Shown here piece after piece: positions 27,178-35,865 of a stretch of DNA of 64,000 bases. The notes beneath the pieces are model-generated. The model searched no databases. It was not told the DNA's origin and was given only the letters and a program-made list of their open reading frames with translations. Made by a program: the position numbers and the translations under genes. Each line of letters begins with the position of its first letter. Positions within the stretch are counted from its first letter, which is position 1. This stretch comes from Caulobacter segnis (lineage in GTDB: Bacteria; Pseudomonadota; Alphaproteobacteria; Caulobacterales; Caulobacteraceae), in assembly GCF_023935105.1 (NCBI RefSeq), contig NZ_CP096040.1:1426001-1490000 (forward strand), written 5' to 3'.

Positions 27178-27192
27178 GTGAACGGCGTTCAC
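27178..27192. promoter_or_regulatory. Palindrome upstream of the TauD-type gene
   Basis: GTGAACG-G-CGTTCAC is a perfect 7-1-7 inverted repeat centred 58 bases before the start codon. Its symmetry and position suit an operator or part of the promoter; no regulator is encoded next to it. Confidence 0.5.
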
Positions 27193-27242
27193 CCTTAGTG
27201 TTCGTTTCCTAAGCCGCTTCAGACGGCTCCAGGGAGAACGCC

Positions 27243-28130
27243 ATGAACGCGCCTGTCTCGATCTCGCGGGAGGACGCCGCCCTCTACGCCGGCCTGACCG
27301 TCACGCCCGCCGGGCCGGTGCTGGGGGCCGAGATTTCCGGCCTCGACCTGACGCAGGCGCTCAAGCCCGAGATCGTCGCGGCCATCCGGGCGGCCTTGCT
27401 GCGCCACAAGGTGGTGTTCTTCCGCGACCAGGACATCAGCCACGAGGACCACGTCCGGTTCGGCCGCTACTTCGGCGACCTGGAGGGGCATCCCGTGACC
27501 GCCCACGTGCCGGGCTTTCCGGAGATCCTGCACATCGAGGCGGCCGACGGCATGAAGCTGCGCGAGGAGATCCTCCCGATCGTCCGCGTCGCCAACAAGT
27601 GGCACACCGACGTCACCTTCCGCGAGGCGCCGTCGATGGGCGGGGTGCTGCGCATGCGTCACATGCCGCCGCTGGGCGGCGATACCCTGTTCGCCGACAC
27701 GGCCGCCATCTATCGCGACTTGCCTCAGAAGCTGAAAGAGCAGCTGGCGACCCTGAGCGCCGAGCACGACATCATCCAGAGCTACGGCTATCGGGTCGAC
27801 GAGGCCAAGCGCCAGGAACTGCGGGCGGCCTATCCGCCGATGGTCCATCCCGTGGTGCGCACGCACCCGGAGACCGGCGAGAAGCATCTGTTCGTCAACA
27901 AGGTCTTCACCACCCGGATCCTGGGCCTGCCCGAGGACGAGGCCAAGACGCTGCTGAACGAGCTGCTGGATCGGGTGAAGGCGCCGGAGTATCAGGTCCG
28001 CTTTCGCTGGACGCCGAACGCCATCGTGTTCTGGGACAATCGCGCCACGCAGCACTATGCGATCTTGGATTACTGGCCCCAGGAACGGATTGTCGAGCGG
28101 GTGACGATCAAGGGCGACAAGCCCTTTTAG
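27243..28130 (+). CDS. TauD/TfdA family Fe(II)/2-oxoglutarate dioxygenase
   Basis: A 295-residue non-haem iron dioxygenase that couples 2-oxoglutarate decarboxylation to substrate hydroxylation. The facial triad is complete: His121-x-Asp123 (KWHTDVTF) and His271 (ATQHYAILDYW). Arg282, 11 residues after the distal His, is placed to bind the 2-oxoglutarate carboxylate, as in taurine dioxygenase. The N-terminal GAEISGLDLTQAL and ALLRHKVVFFRDQ segments are classic. AGGGAG precedes the start. Substrate could be taurine, an alkylsulfonate or sulfate ester, or another acid; nothing in the neighbourhood decides this. Confidence 0.92.
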   Translation: MNAPVSISREDAALYAGLTVTPAGPVLGAEISGLDLTQALKPEIVAAIRAALLRHKVVFFRDQDISHEDHVRFGRYFGDLEGHPVTAHVPGFPEILHIEAADGMKLREEILPIVRVANKWHTDVTFREAPSMGGVLRMRHMPPLGGDTLFADTAAIYRDLPQKLKEQLATLSAEHDIIQSYGYRVDEAKRQELRAAYPPMVHPVVRTHPETGEKHLFVNKVFTTRILGLPEDEAKTLLNELLDRVKAPEYQVRFRWTPNAIVFWDNRATQHYAILDYWPQERIVERVTIKGDKPF

Positions 28131-28139
28131 CGGGAAGGC

Positions 28140-28307
28140 CTAGAAGAGGGCCGAGATCGCCAGGCGGCAGCCTTCGATCAGCGCGGCCCACGCGCCCAAA
28201 GCCAGGCCCAGCGGCAGCACGCGACGCATCAGCGTGGCCGGAACGTCGATGTTCAGGCCGGCGCTTTTCATCGGCAGGGGCGGCTGGACGTGGGCGATCG
28301 ACTTCAT
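28140..28307 (-). CDS. Possible small single-pass membrane protein
   Basis: A 55-residue frame starting at ATG 28307 with AGGA about 9 bases upstream. It has a short Pro-rich N-terminus (MKSIAHVQPPLPMKSAGL) and one hydrophobic segment, TLMRRVLPLGLALGAWAALIEG, that could cross the membrane. An in-frame ATG at 28379 lacks a ribosome site. Not recognised; convergent with the TauD gene with 9 bases between. Coding is plausible but not certain. Confidence 0.45.
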   Translation of the reverse strand: MKSIAHVQPPLPMKSAGLNIDVPATLMRRVLPLGLALGAWAALIEGCRLAISALF

Positions 28308-28666
28308 CTCTATCGGTCCTAAAACGCGGTCGTGTTCAACAAGGTGCGAAGCAGGGATCCAACGGTATTTATTATGCATGCGATTTAATCGCGTGCTGGG
28401 TTTTGGGTTGGCCGCGCTTCCGTTTTGGACCGAGGTCCGAGAAAGCGAACGGATGACCGGGAAGGAAACCGGCTGGACTTGCCCGAGGGCCAGGCCAGCC
28501 GGCTAGCACAAAAAGGTGTCGACGCGGTGGGGTGCGCCGAGTGATCAACTCATCGACGAGTCTTGCGTTCAAGGCAACGCTCCAGACTGTCGCACCACTG
28601 CGACAAACGCGCGCAGAGGCTTACGGGGGAAGGGTTTGAGCTGCGCCGGTCCGGCTCGTGCGCGCG
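28308..28666. other. Gene-free region between small protein and GH2 gene
   Basis: About 359 bases without a supported coding frame. It contains an AT-richer stretch near 28365-28400 and a perfect hairpin TGTCGCA-CCAC-TGCGACA at 28588-28605 downstream of the GH2 stop codon, which may help end that transcript although no T run follows on the minus strand. Confidence 0.45.
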
Positions 28667-30520
28667 CTACTTTTCCGCTTCCTTCTCCTTGTAGAAGCCT
28701 TGCAGCACGAAGAACGCCGGCTTGCGGCGGCCGGTCGGCGACACCAGGCCCTTGCGGTTCCAGCCCTGCTGATAGACCGGATGTTGGCGGCGGGGCGCGC
28801 GGAAGTCCTTGAGGATCCACGGCGACATGCCGCGCAAGCTGGAGATCTGGCGGGCCATGGCCAGGGTCTTCTCGTAGTATTTGCGCTGATAGTCCTCGGA
28901 GAACTTGCGCATCAGCTGGGGATCGCTGAAGCCGGCCAGGGCGTCGGCGCCGAATTCCGAGAACACCATCGGCTTGTCGGTGGCCTTCCAGGCGATGCCG
29001 GACAGGGCGTCCAGGGCGTCGTCGCTGTACCAGCCGTTGTAGGTATTGGCCGACAGCACATCCAGCTTGTCGGCCAGCGGGTCGTTCAGGCCCATCAGCG
29101 CCTTGCCGTCCACGGTCTTGCGGTCGGTCAGCAGGGCGGCGGTGACCAGGCGGCTGTCGTCCAGGGCCCGGACGTCGTCGACCAGCTGGTAGAGGAAGCT
29201 GTTGCGGGCGTCGGTGATCGGCGTCTCGTTGGCGACGCTCCACATGATGATCGAGGCGCGGTTTCGGTCGCGGCGGATGTTGTCGGCCAGCATGCCGCGC
29301 GCCAGGGCCAGGGTGCGCGGGTTGCCGAAGTCGACCAGCCAGTAGACCGGGATCTCGCTCCAGACCAACAGGCCCATCTCGTCGGCCAGCCGGGTGGTGA
29401 CCTCGCTGTGCGGATAGTGGGCCAGGCGCACGAAATTGCCGTGCAGGCCGTCCTTGACCTCGGCCAGCAGAGCGCGGGCCCCGGCCTCGGTGATGGTGCG
29501 GGCGGGGTTCTCGCCGAACTCCTCCTCGTGCACCGAGATGCCGCGCAGGAAGATCGGCTTGCCGTTCAGCAGGATCTCGCTGCCCTTGGTCTCGATGGTG
29601 CGGAAGCCGACGCGGTCGGTCAGGCGGTCCTCGCCGGCCTGGACCACGACGTCGTACAGCTTGGGCCTGTCGGGCGACCAGCGGGCCAACCCCTTGGGCG
29701 CGGCGGCCGAGGCGTTCAGCACGCCCTTGGCGTCCGTTCTGCCCGTGACGTCCAGGCCCAGTTCGGCGACGCGGACATGGACTTCCTGGTTGGCGGCCTG
29801 GGCGCCGTCCAGCGTCACGGTCGCGGCGATCTTGCCGTCCTTGGTGAGGCGCACCCACGCCTCGTCGATGAAGGTGCCGGGCGTAATGACCAGGCGCATC
29901 GGCCGGGTGATCCCGCCATAGTTCTCCCAGTCGGTGACCGGCGGCGGCACGCCGTCCGCCTGCGGCGTGGAGTCGACGCCGACCGTGAGCTGGTTGTTGC
30001 TGGCGCGCACGACGTCGGTGACTTCCAGCGAGAAGGGCGTGAAGCCGCCCTCGTGTTCGCCGACGCTCTTGCCGTTCAGGAACACCTTGGCGGTGTAATT
30101 GACCGCCTCGAAGCGCAGGAAGGCGCGCTGGCCAGGCTTGAGCGCCGGCGTGTCGAAGCGGCGCGTGTACCACATCAGGCCCTGGTAGTAGCGCAGGGTC
30201 GGGTCATGGCCGATCCAGCCCTGGGGCAGGGTCGCCGTCGGCGCGCGGTCCATGTCGTATTCGTAGAGCGCCGTCGGCTTGGCCCGGGTCAGGGCGTCGA
30301 CGTCGACATCGTCATAGCGACGATGGCCCGCGCCGGGTGCGCCACGATGGAAGCCGGCCAAGCCGTCGCGATAGGGATCGACCGAATAATGCCAGGTCCC
30401 CGACAGGTCCTGGCCGTCGCGGTTGTCGGCCCGCGTCAGGGTGGGAGAGGAGGCTTGGGCGTCCAGCGGCGCCAGCACGGTCAAGGCGCACATCGCGCCC
30501 ACGAAAGCCTTCAGTCCCAT
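28667..30520 (-). CDS. Exported glycoside hydrolase family 2 (beta-glucuronidase-like)
   Basis: A 617-residue enzyme with a signal peptide (about 1-23). It shows the GH2 jelly-roll (YYQGLMWYTRRFDTP, RFEAVNYTAKVFLNGKSVGEHEGGFTPFSLEV), the immunoglobulin-like domain, and the TIM barrel with acid/base Glu432 (WSVANETP) and nucleophile Glu522 (FSEFGADAL). Overall it resembles beta-glucuronidase and beta-galactosidase relatives. Context favours uronic-acid side chains or glucuronides. ATG at 30520 has GGAGGA upstream; the first ATG of the longer frame lies 45 bases earlier and would spoil the signal peptide. A GntR-type operator (TGGTCATACCA) lies about 72 bases upstream, linking it to the manD regulon. 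Confidence 0.9.
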   Translation of the reverse strand: MGLKAFVGAMCALTVLAPLDAQASSPTLTRADNRDGQDLSGTWHYSVDPYRDGLAGFHRGAPGAGHRRYDDVDVDALTRAKPTALYEYDMDRAPTATLPQGWIGHDPTLRYYQGLMWYTRRFDTPALKPGQRAFLRFEAVNYTAKVFLNGKSVGEHEGGFTPFSLEVTDVVRASNNQLTVGVDSTPQADGVPPPVTDWENYGGITRPMRLVITPGTFIDEAWVRLTKDGKIAATVTLDGAQAANQEVHVRVAELGLDVTGRTDAKGVLNASAAAPKGLARWSPDRPKLYDVVVQAGEDRLTDRVGFRTIETKGSEILLNGKPIFLRGISVHEEEFGENPARTITEAGARALLAEVKDGLHGNFVRLAHYPHSEVTTRLADEMGLLVWSEIPVYWLVDFGNPRTLALARGMLADNIRRDRNRASIIMWSVANETPITDARNSFLYQLVDDVRALDDSRLVTAALLTDRKTVDGKALMGLNDPLADKLDVLSANTYNGWYSDDALDALSGIAWKATDKPMVFSEFGADALAGFSDPQLMRKFSEDYQRKYYEKTLAMARQISSLRGMSPWILKDFRAPRRQHPVYQQGWNRKGLVSPTGRRKPAFFVLQGFYKEKEAEK

Positions 30521-30591
30521 CGCGTCCTCCAGCAGCCTTTCGGCCTTGTCGCGGGAGTTGAGCACGGAGACTGGTCAGGGCGCAACCAAAT

Positions 30592-30602
30592 TGGTCATAC
30601 CA
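30592..30602. promoter_or_regulatory. GntR-type operator upstream of the GH2 gene
   Basis: TGGTCATACCA matches the TGGTCAnnCCA pattern seen in the lyase, gntR-manD and 20490 sites. A partial copy (TGGTCAGGG) lies 20 bases closer to the gene. Position fits control of the minus-strand GH2 promoter. Confidence 0.65.
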
Positions 30603-30613
30603 CTTGGCGCAAC

Positions 30614-30648
30614 AAAAAGGCGGCCCGATCACGAGGGACCGGGCCGCC
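30614..30648 (-). terminator. Intrinsic terminator of the third TonB receptor gene
   Basis: On the minus strand GGCGGCCCG pairs perfectly with CGGGCCGCC around a 12-base loop and is followed by TTTTT. It lies 26 bases after the receptor stop codon. Confidence 0.88.
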
Positions 30649-30673
30649 GGGGTAGTCTCTGTCTGCTCGAGCC

Positions 30674-33175
30674 CTAGAAGCTCTTGCGGACCGTCACGCC
30701 ATAGGTGCGCGGGGCGTTCGGATAGCCGCTGTAGCTGCCGTCCTGGGCCACGGTCGGGAAGGTCGAGATCAGGCTATCGTCGTTGGTCAGGTTACGCGCC
30801 CAGAGCATGACCTCGATCTGCTTGGCCGTGTTGGTCACGCCCAGGCTGGCGTTGATCACGTTCTGGTCCCAGCTCGACAGGTTCGGCGGGGTCGTCTCGG
30901 TCAGCTGGGTCTTACTGACATAGTCGTATTCCGCCCGGGCATAGCCCTGCCAGTCGTTGCCGAAGTCGTGGTTGATCGTCGCCGAGGTCGAGAACGACCA
31001 CTTCGGGATGCCGGCCGGCGTATCGCCGGTCAGGTCGCGGAAGTTCGGACGGCGGCCGGTGGTCGGGTCGACCGGGCAGCGGGCCGTGTCATAGTTCACG
31101 CAGGCAGCGCCGGTGAAGCTGTCGTACTTAGGATCCAGGTACGTCACGGCCGCCGTCAGGTTCAGCCAGTGGACCGGACGCCAGGCGCTGTCGATCTCGA
31201 AGCCCTTCACCGACTCCTCGCCGGCGTTGACCAGGCTGTAGCCCAGGCCGGTGAAGGCGTTGGACTGGAAGCCCTTGATCGATTGCTTAAACAGCGCGGC
31301 GTTGACATAGCCGCCCGGGATGTTGGCCTTCACGCCCAGTTCGTAGACGTCGACGTTTTCCGGCTGGGCGGTGCGGCCCACGCCGTTGGCGTTCGGCGGA
31401 CGGCTGTCGGACGACAGGTTGTAGGCCCCGGCCTTCCAGCCCGTGGAGTAGCTGACATAAGCGTTGATCGCGCCGAAGTCATAGGCGGCGCGAACGGCGT
31501 AGGTGACCTTGTCGCCCTTCAACTGGCCGGACTCGTTGGCGTTCGGATAGTTGACCGGACCGTGGGTCGGATCGTTGCCATAGAAGAACTGCAGGGCGCC
31601 CAGGGCGCTATACAGGTTGCCAGGCAGGCCGATGGCCGTGAACTGCGGCACCGCCGACAGGTTCAGCGACGAGAAGGGGTCCTTGAGGACAACGTTCGAG
31701 CGGGCCTTCTTGTCGTCGTTCAGATAGGCGAGGCCGCCGGTCAGGGTCAGCTTGTCGGTGACCTGGTAGTCGACCTGGCCGAACAGCGAGTACGACGTCT
31801 GCTTCATGCTGTAGTAGTCGTCGATGCCCTGGCCGGCCTGGAAGTAGGTCGAGCCGGGCTTGACGAGGGTCGGCGTGGCCAGGCTCTGCAGGAACTCCAG
31901 CGCATAGAGATTCGAGCGGCCGGTCAGGGCCGGGCGGATCGCGGCAGGCAGGGCGCCCAGCAGCGCCGCCGGCACCGGGCCCGAGAGGGCGTCGGCGAAG
32001 GCGCGGATGTCGCTGCCATAGGTGATCGTGCGGCCGGTGTTCAGCTTTTCGTTCTGGTAGAAGCCGCCGATCAGCCAGTTCAGCGGGCCGTCGCCGCTGG
32101 ACGCCAAGCGCACTTCCTGGGTGAAGGTCTTGATGGTGTTGGCGGTGCGGTTGTTGGAGATATCCGCGCCGGTGAAGTCGATGTCCTGGAACGAGGCGTT
32201 CTTCTGGTTCCGGTAGGCGGTGATCGCGGTCAGCTTGGCGAAGCCCAGGTCATGGTCGATCTGGCCCGACACGCCCTTGCCCGACAGCGTGTTGTTCGGG
32301 TCGGTGTTGAAGATCACGTTGCGGTCGAAGACCTTGGTGGTGTCGCTGATCGGCTTCTTCAGGATGCTGCCGATCACCAGGGTGGCCGGGCCGTTCAGGA
32401 TCGAGGAGACCGCGCAGCAGGTTTCGTTGATCTTGTTGTAGTCGGCGATGATCCGCACCGAGGTCTTGTCGGTCGGCTCCCACAGCACGTCGCCGCGCAC
32501 CGACCAGCGGTCGCGGTCGTTGACGTCGCTGCCGGTGGTCAGGTTGGTGAAGAAGCCGTCGCGCTTGTTCAGGCTGCCCGACAGGCGCACCGCCAGGGTG
32601 TCGCTGAGCGGGCCGGTGAAGGTGCCCTTGATCTGGCGCGTGTTGTAGTTGCCGACCGTGGCTTCGATCTTACCGCCGGTCTCGAACTGGGGTTTCTTGG
32701 TGACGATGCTGATCGCGCCGGCCGACACGTTCTTGCCGAACAGGGTCGACTGCGGGCCGCGCAGCACCTCGATGCGCTCGATTTCCGGCAGGTCGTCCAG
32801 GGCGGCGGCGGAGCGGCTGCGATAGACGCCGTCGATGAACACCCCGACCGAGCTTTCGATGCCGTCGTTGCCGTTGCCGTTGCCGAAGCCGCGGATGACG
32901 AAGTTGGTCTGGCCGGTGGCGTTGAACTGGGTGACCTTCAGCGATGGGACCACCGATTGCAGGTCGATCAGGTCGCGGACCTGGGCGCGTTCGATCGTCT
33001 GCTGGCCGGTGACGGCGACCGAGATCGGCACGTCCTGCAGGGTTTGTTCGCGCTTGGTGGCGGTGACGACGATTTCGGCGATCGAGTTGTTATCGGCGGC
33101 GCTTTGTTGGGCATAGGCCGGCGCGGCAATGGCGAGCGCCAGGGCGGACACCCCCAGCAGATGGACGTTTCTCAT
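30674..33175 (-). CDS. TonB-dependent receptor, FyuA/FhuE-like barrel
   Basis: An 833-residue outer-membrane receptor. The signal peptide ends near residue 22 (ALAIAAPAYAQ), a TonB box (AEIVVTATKREQTLQDVPISV) is near 33, the plug runs to about 160 (FVIRGFGNGNGNDGIESSVGVFIDGVYRSRSAAALDDLPEIERIEVLRGPQSTLFGKN) and the barrel ends YGVTVRKSF. The IEVLRGPQSTLFGKN segment is the hallmark of the Caulobacterales and sphingomonad receptor expansion. The ATG at 33175 has AGGGAG upstream. It is divergent from a TetR-type regulator. Its place beside GH2 and GH43 enzymes suggests uptake of oligosaccharides, but no operator of the GntR set is visible in its promoter. Confidence 0.93.
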   Translation of the reverse strand: MRNVHLLGVSALALAIAAPAYAQQSAADNNSIAEIVVTATKREQTLQDVPISVAVTGQQTIERAQVRDLIDLQSVVPSLKVTQFNATGQTNFVIRGFGNGNGNDGIESSVGVFIDGVYRSRSAAALDDLPEIERIEVLRGPQSTLFGKNVSAGAISIVTKKPQFETGGKIEATVGNYNTRQIKGTFTGPLSDTLAVRLSGSLNKRDGFFTNLTTGSDVNDRDRWSVRGDVLWEPTDKTSVRIIADYNKINETCCAVSSILNGPATLVIGSILKKPISDTTKVFDRNVIFNTDPNNTLSGKGVSGQIDHDLGFAKLTAITAYRNQKNASFQDIDFTGADISNNRTANTIKTFTQEVRLASSGDGPLNWLIGGFYQNEKLNTGRTITYGSDIRAFADALSGPVPAALLGALPAAIRPALTGRSNLYALEFLQSLATPTLVKPGSTYFQAGQGIDDYYSMKQTSYSLFGQVDYQVTDKLTLTGGLAYLNDDKKARSNVVLKDPFSSLNLSAVPQFTAIGLPGNLYSALGALQFFYGNDPTHGPVNYPNANESGQLKGDKVTYAVRAAYDFGAINAYVSYSTGWKAGAYNLSSDSRPPNANGVGRTAQPENVDVYELGVKANIPGGYVNAALFKQSIKGFQSNAFTGLGYSLVNAGEESVKGFEIDSAWRPVHWLNLTAAVTYLDPKYDSFTGAACVNYDTARCPVDPTTGRRPNFRDLTGDTPAGIPKWSFSTSATINHDFGNDWQGYARAEYDYVSKTQLTETTPPNLSSWDQNVINASLGVTNTAKQIEVMLWARNLTNDDSLISTFPTVAQDGSYSGYPNAPRTYGVTVRKSF

Positions 33176-33593
33176 GAATAACTCCCTGTTTTTCTTTATT
33201 ATCGGCCGCATGACTCCTCTTCCCGCCTCGAGCAATCGCGGGTTTCTTTTGGAGGAGGGCGAACCTATTGACGTAGGGTAAGGGCGATCCTGGCCGGGCG
33301 TTCGGGCCGTGCGAGACGGTCGGAGAGGCCAGGCCGTGGATGAAGACGCTTTGCGTCATGTTTCCGCCCCAGTGCGCCCGGTCTTGCATCCCGCGCGCAA
33401 CTGACTGCGATTTTAATATGCCCTCGATATTCTAGCGCAAGTTAGAATTTATCGGATTGATCCGGATCACGTTCGGAACGAGTTTCGAAAGAACGGTGTC
33501 CTCCGACGATAGAATCGGTCGCGCCGGGCTGTGGAGAGAGCGCGATTGTCGAAGGGCGGGGATCCCGGAGCCCTGGTCGAAGAGGCCAGGCCG
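33176..33593. other. Divergent promoter region between TonB receptor and TetR regulator
   Basis: About 418 bases. It contains the small inverted repeat GACGC-TTT-GCGTC (33345-33357), which could be part of an operator, and an AT-richer stretch around 33410-33470. No coding frame is supported except a possible N-terminal extension of the TetR gene from GTG 33531, which lacks a ribosome site. Confidence 0.45.
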
Positions 33594-34175
33594 ATGGCGC
33601 AGAGCCAGAAGTCCGTGAAGAAGCGCGAGGCGATCCTGGGCGCGGCCATCGAGGTCATCAACGCCAAGGGCTTCGCCGCCGCCACCATGACCGAGATCGC
33701 CGCCGCCCTCGATCTGCGCGACGCGGCCCTCTACTACTATTTCCCGAATAAGCAGGCCCTGGCCTTCGCCGGCCACCAGCGCTCGCTGGAGCGGTTCGAA
33801 GCGATCCTGGCGGTGGTCGAGGCCGCCGGCGGCACGGGCCTGTGCAAGCTGCGGCGTTTCCTGCGAGCCCTGCTGGACGACGCGGTGACCAATGGGCCGC
33901 AGCTCTATTTCGGCGACAGCTCGTATCTGGCCGATGACCAGCGTCAGGCGATCGAGGCCTGGTCCGCGCGGCTGTCTCGGCGGCTGGAGCGGTTCCTCGA
34001 GGACGGCATGACCGACGGCTCGATCGTGACCTGCGAGCCGCCGCTGGTGGTGCAGCTTCTGGTCGGCATGCTGATCTGGCTGACCAAGTGGACGCCGGGC
34101 ACGCCGGGCCTGACCAACGAGCGCTTGCTGGAGGCGATCGAGGCGACCGCGCTCCAGGGGCTGGCGAAGGCGTGA
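33594..34175 (+). CDS. TetR family transcriptional regulator
   Basis: A 193-residue regulator from ATG 33594. The helix-turn-helix is at about residues 10-58 (KKREAILGAAIEVINAKGFAAATMTEIAAALDLRDAALYYYFPNKQALAFAGHQ), and the ligand domain follows with the membrane-free helices typical of the family. The ATG is preceded by AGAGG at suitable spacing; a GTG at 33531 would add 21 residues but has no ribosome site. Divergent from the receptor gene, which is its likely target together with itself. Effector unknown. Confidence 0.85.
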   Translation: MAQSQKSVKKREAILGAAIEVINAKGFAAATMTEIAAALDLRDAALYYYFPNKQALAFAGHQRSLERFEAILAVVEAAGGTGLCKLRRFLRALLDDAVTNGPQLYFGDSSYLADDQRQAIEAWSARLSRRLERFLEDGMTDGSIVTCEPPLVVQLLVGMLIWLTKWTPGTPGLTNERLLEAIEATALQGLAKA

Positions 34176-34224
34176 CAGCCGAAAGTGTGAGCGGTTTCGG
34201 CGCTCGTCACGCCTCAATGAAGCT

Positions 34225-34575
34225 CTAGAGACCCAGCTCCGCCCGGACCTTCCTAGTCAGCTTGGCGGCGATCAGGCCGTGGGCGGTCTTCACCCAGTCG
34301 GTCACCTCGTCGGCGTCCAGTTCGGACAGTTCCGCGAAATGCACCCATTTAGCGCGGACCAGATAGGGCGCGGGATTGGCGCGGCCGGTCTCGGTCAGGA
34401 CCTCGAACGCCACGTCGGAGGCCTTGAACGAGATCCCGCCGCCCTGGGTGACGCCCGTGCCGCGGACGGCGAACATCTTGCCGCCGACCTTGAAGACGTG
34501 GTCGTCACCCCACTGGACCGAGAGAGTCGCGCCCGGTAGGGCCAGGCACGCCGCGTCGAAGGCCTTGGGCGTCAT
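34225..34575 (-). CDS. MmcQ/YjbR family protein
   Basis: A 116-residue protein of the MmcQ/YjbR (CyaY-like fold, double-wing) family: FDAACLALPGATLSVQWGDDHVFKVGGKMFAV is the family's opening, and APYLVRAKWVHFAEL with a C-terminal HGLIAAKLTRKVRAEL follows. These proteins are thought to bind DNA but the role is not established. The start ATG overlaps the stop of msrA by one base (TGATG), indicating translational coupling in one transcript. Confidence 0.85.
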   Translation of the reverse strand: MTPKAFDAACLALPGATLSVQWGDDHVFKVGGKMFAVRGTGVTQGGGISFKASDVAFEVLTETGRANPAPYLVRAKWVHFAELSELDADEVTDWVKTAHGLIAAKLTRKVRAELGL

Positions 34576-35228
34576 CAGGCGTCGACGCCGAGACCGATCG
34601 GGCAGACCACGCCCGTGCCGCCGATGCCGCAATAGCCGTTCGGGTTCTTGGCCAGGTACTGCTGGTGATAGTCCTCGGCGAAGTAGAACGGGCTGGCGGC
34701 GGCGATCTCGGTGGTGATGTCGCCCAGGCCCTGGGCCGACAGCGCCTGCTGATAGGTTTCCTTCGACTCCACGGCGGCGGCGGCCTGGGCGTCGTTGGTG
34801 ACATAGATGCCCGAGCGATACTGGGTGCCGATGTCATTGCCCTGGCGCATGCCCTGGGTCGGGTCGTGATTCTCCCAGAACGTCTTCAGCAGGGCCTCGT
34901 AGGTGACGACCTTGGGGTCGAACACCACCAGCACCACCTCCGTGTGCCCGGTGCGGCCGCTGCAGACCTCCTCATAGGTCGGGTTCGGCGTTACGCCGGC
35001 CGCGTAGCCGGCGGCGGTGACATAGACGCCCGGAACCTGCCAGAACACGCGCTCGACACCCCAGAAGCAGCCCATGGCGAAGATCGCCGTCTCCAGGCCG
35101 TCGGGATAGGGCCCCTTCAGCGGATGGCCGTTAATGAAGTGGGTGTCGGCCGTCGGGATCGGCTCGGGACGACCCGGCAGGGCGGTGTCGGCGGTGGGCA
35201 TCTCGAGGGTCTTCTTGAACGAGAGCAT
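34575..35228 (-). CDS. msrA: Peptide-methionine (S)-S-oxide reductase
   Basis: A 217-residue cytoplasmic repair enzyme reducing methionine-S-sulfoxide. The catalytic Cys54 is in [13 protein letters not shown], followed by [25 protein letters not shown] and [19 protein letters not shown]. Resolving Cys residues 200 and 209 sit in [15 protein letters not shown], so it should be recycled by thioredoxin. Full length with a 45-residue N-terminal extension usual for alphaproteobacterial MsrA. Coupled to the downstream YjbR-type gene by a one-base overlap. Stress regulation is not visible in the promoter. Confidence 0.96.
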   Translation of the reverse strand: MLSFKKTLEMPTADTALPGRPEPIPTADTHFINGHPLKGPYPDGLETAIFAMGCFWGVERVFWQVPGVYVTAAGYAAGVTPNPTYEEVCSGRTGHTEVVLVVFDPKVVTYEALLKTFWENHDPTQGMRQGNDIGTQYRSGIYVTNDAQAAAAVESKETYQQALSAQGLGDITTEIAAASPFYFAEDYHQQYLAKNPNGYCGIGGTGVVCPIGLGVDA

Positions 35229-35382
35229 GGCGGACCTTTCGCGGCGGGAATTTCTCGCGCCTGGATATAAGCGCTCGCATCGCCAGTTTCATCCGGGAAC
35301 GCGCTTGCTCTGCGACCGCCCCTGAGTATATTGCGCGCCTTCCCGCGCCGGGGGTCTCAACCACCCCCGACCCGAGTGCGCT

Positions 35383-35472
35383 GGTGAGGTGGCCGAGTGG
35401 TTGAAGGCGCACGCCTGGAACGCGTGTATAGGGGAAACTCTATCGAGGGTTCGAATCCCTCTCTCACCGCCA
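35383..35472 (+). tRNA. tRNA-Ser (anticodon GGA), integration target
   Basis: A 90-base class II tRNA. The 7-base acceptor stem (GGTGAGG with TCTCACC, one G-U pair) is followed by discriminator G and an encoded CCA. The anticodon stem CACGC/GCGTG closes a CTGGAAC loop, giving anticodon GGA, which reads UCC and UCU. The variable arm (about TATAGGGGAAACTCTAT) is long as expected for serine. Its last 14 bases are part of the 15-base direct repeat that bounds the downstream island. Confidence 0.96.
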
Positions 35473-35473
35473 C
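35459..35473. repeat. attL direct repeat
   Basis: CTCTCTCACCGCCAC covers the 3' end of tRNA-Ser plus one base. The identical 15 bases occur at 54630-54644 next to the integrase. This is the expected crossover core for a tRNA-targeting tyrosine integrase. Confidence 0.88.
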
Positions 35474-35525
35474 CGACCCCTCCAACATATTGATTTCTAT
35501 ATTATTCCAGAGACCGGAATTCGTC

Positions 35526-35548
35526 GGCCCCACTTTGGGTCCCACTTT
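35526..35548. repeat. Left-end arm-type boxes
   Basis: Two adjacent boxes, GGCCCCACTTT (35526-35536) and GGTCCCACTTT (35538-35548), 12 bases apart centre to centre. The same box recurs four times near the right end, which fits integrase arm-binding sites. Confidence 0.65.
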
Positions 35549-35865
35549 TTGAATTCACTGCGAGGTGCACCTCGCTTTAAAGATGCGGCTATCACACTCG
35601 CGATCACGCGCCACGGCGTCGACGCCAATGGGCGTCATGCTTCCCCCCATGCGACACACGCGCACCTCTTAGTCCGCGCTAACACGCCAACGAAGTTCGT
35701 CTCGCCGCTGAGTTCAGGGCACTTGGCGCGGTCGAGTTGCATTCTCGGCGGATGCTCGGAAATCGTGATCCTTGCTCCGCTTAGCTGCGCCCGCTACCCT
35801 TGCATGAATACCGCGCTGAACCCGTTCGGGGCGGGATGCTAGTTCGGTCGGGTGAGCATTAGTTG
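35549..35865. other. Left-end region of the island without a gene
   Basis: About 317 bases between the arm-type boxes and the methyltransferase start. Base composition is mixed and no frame has a good ribosome site. It probably contains the promoter of the methyltransferase operon; I see no clear operator. Confidence 0.4.
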
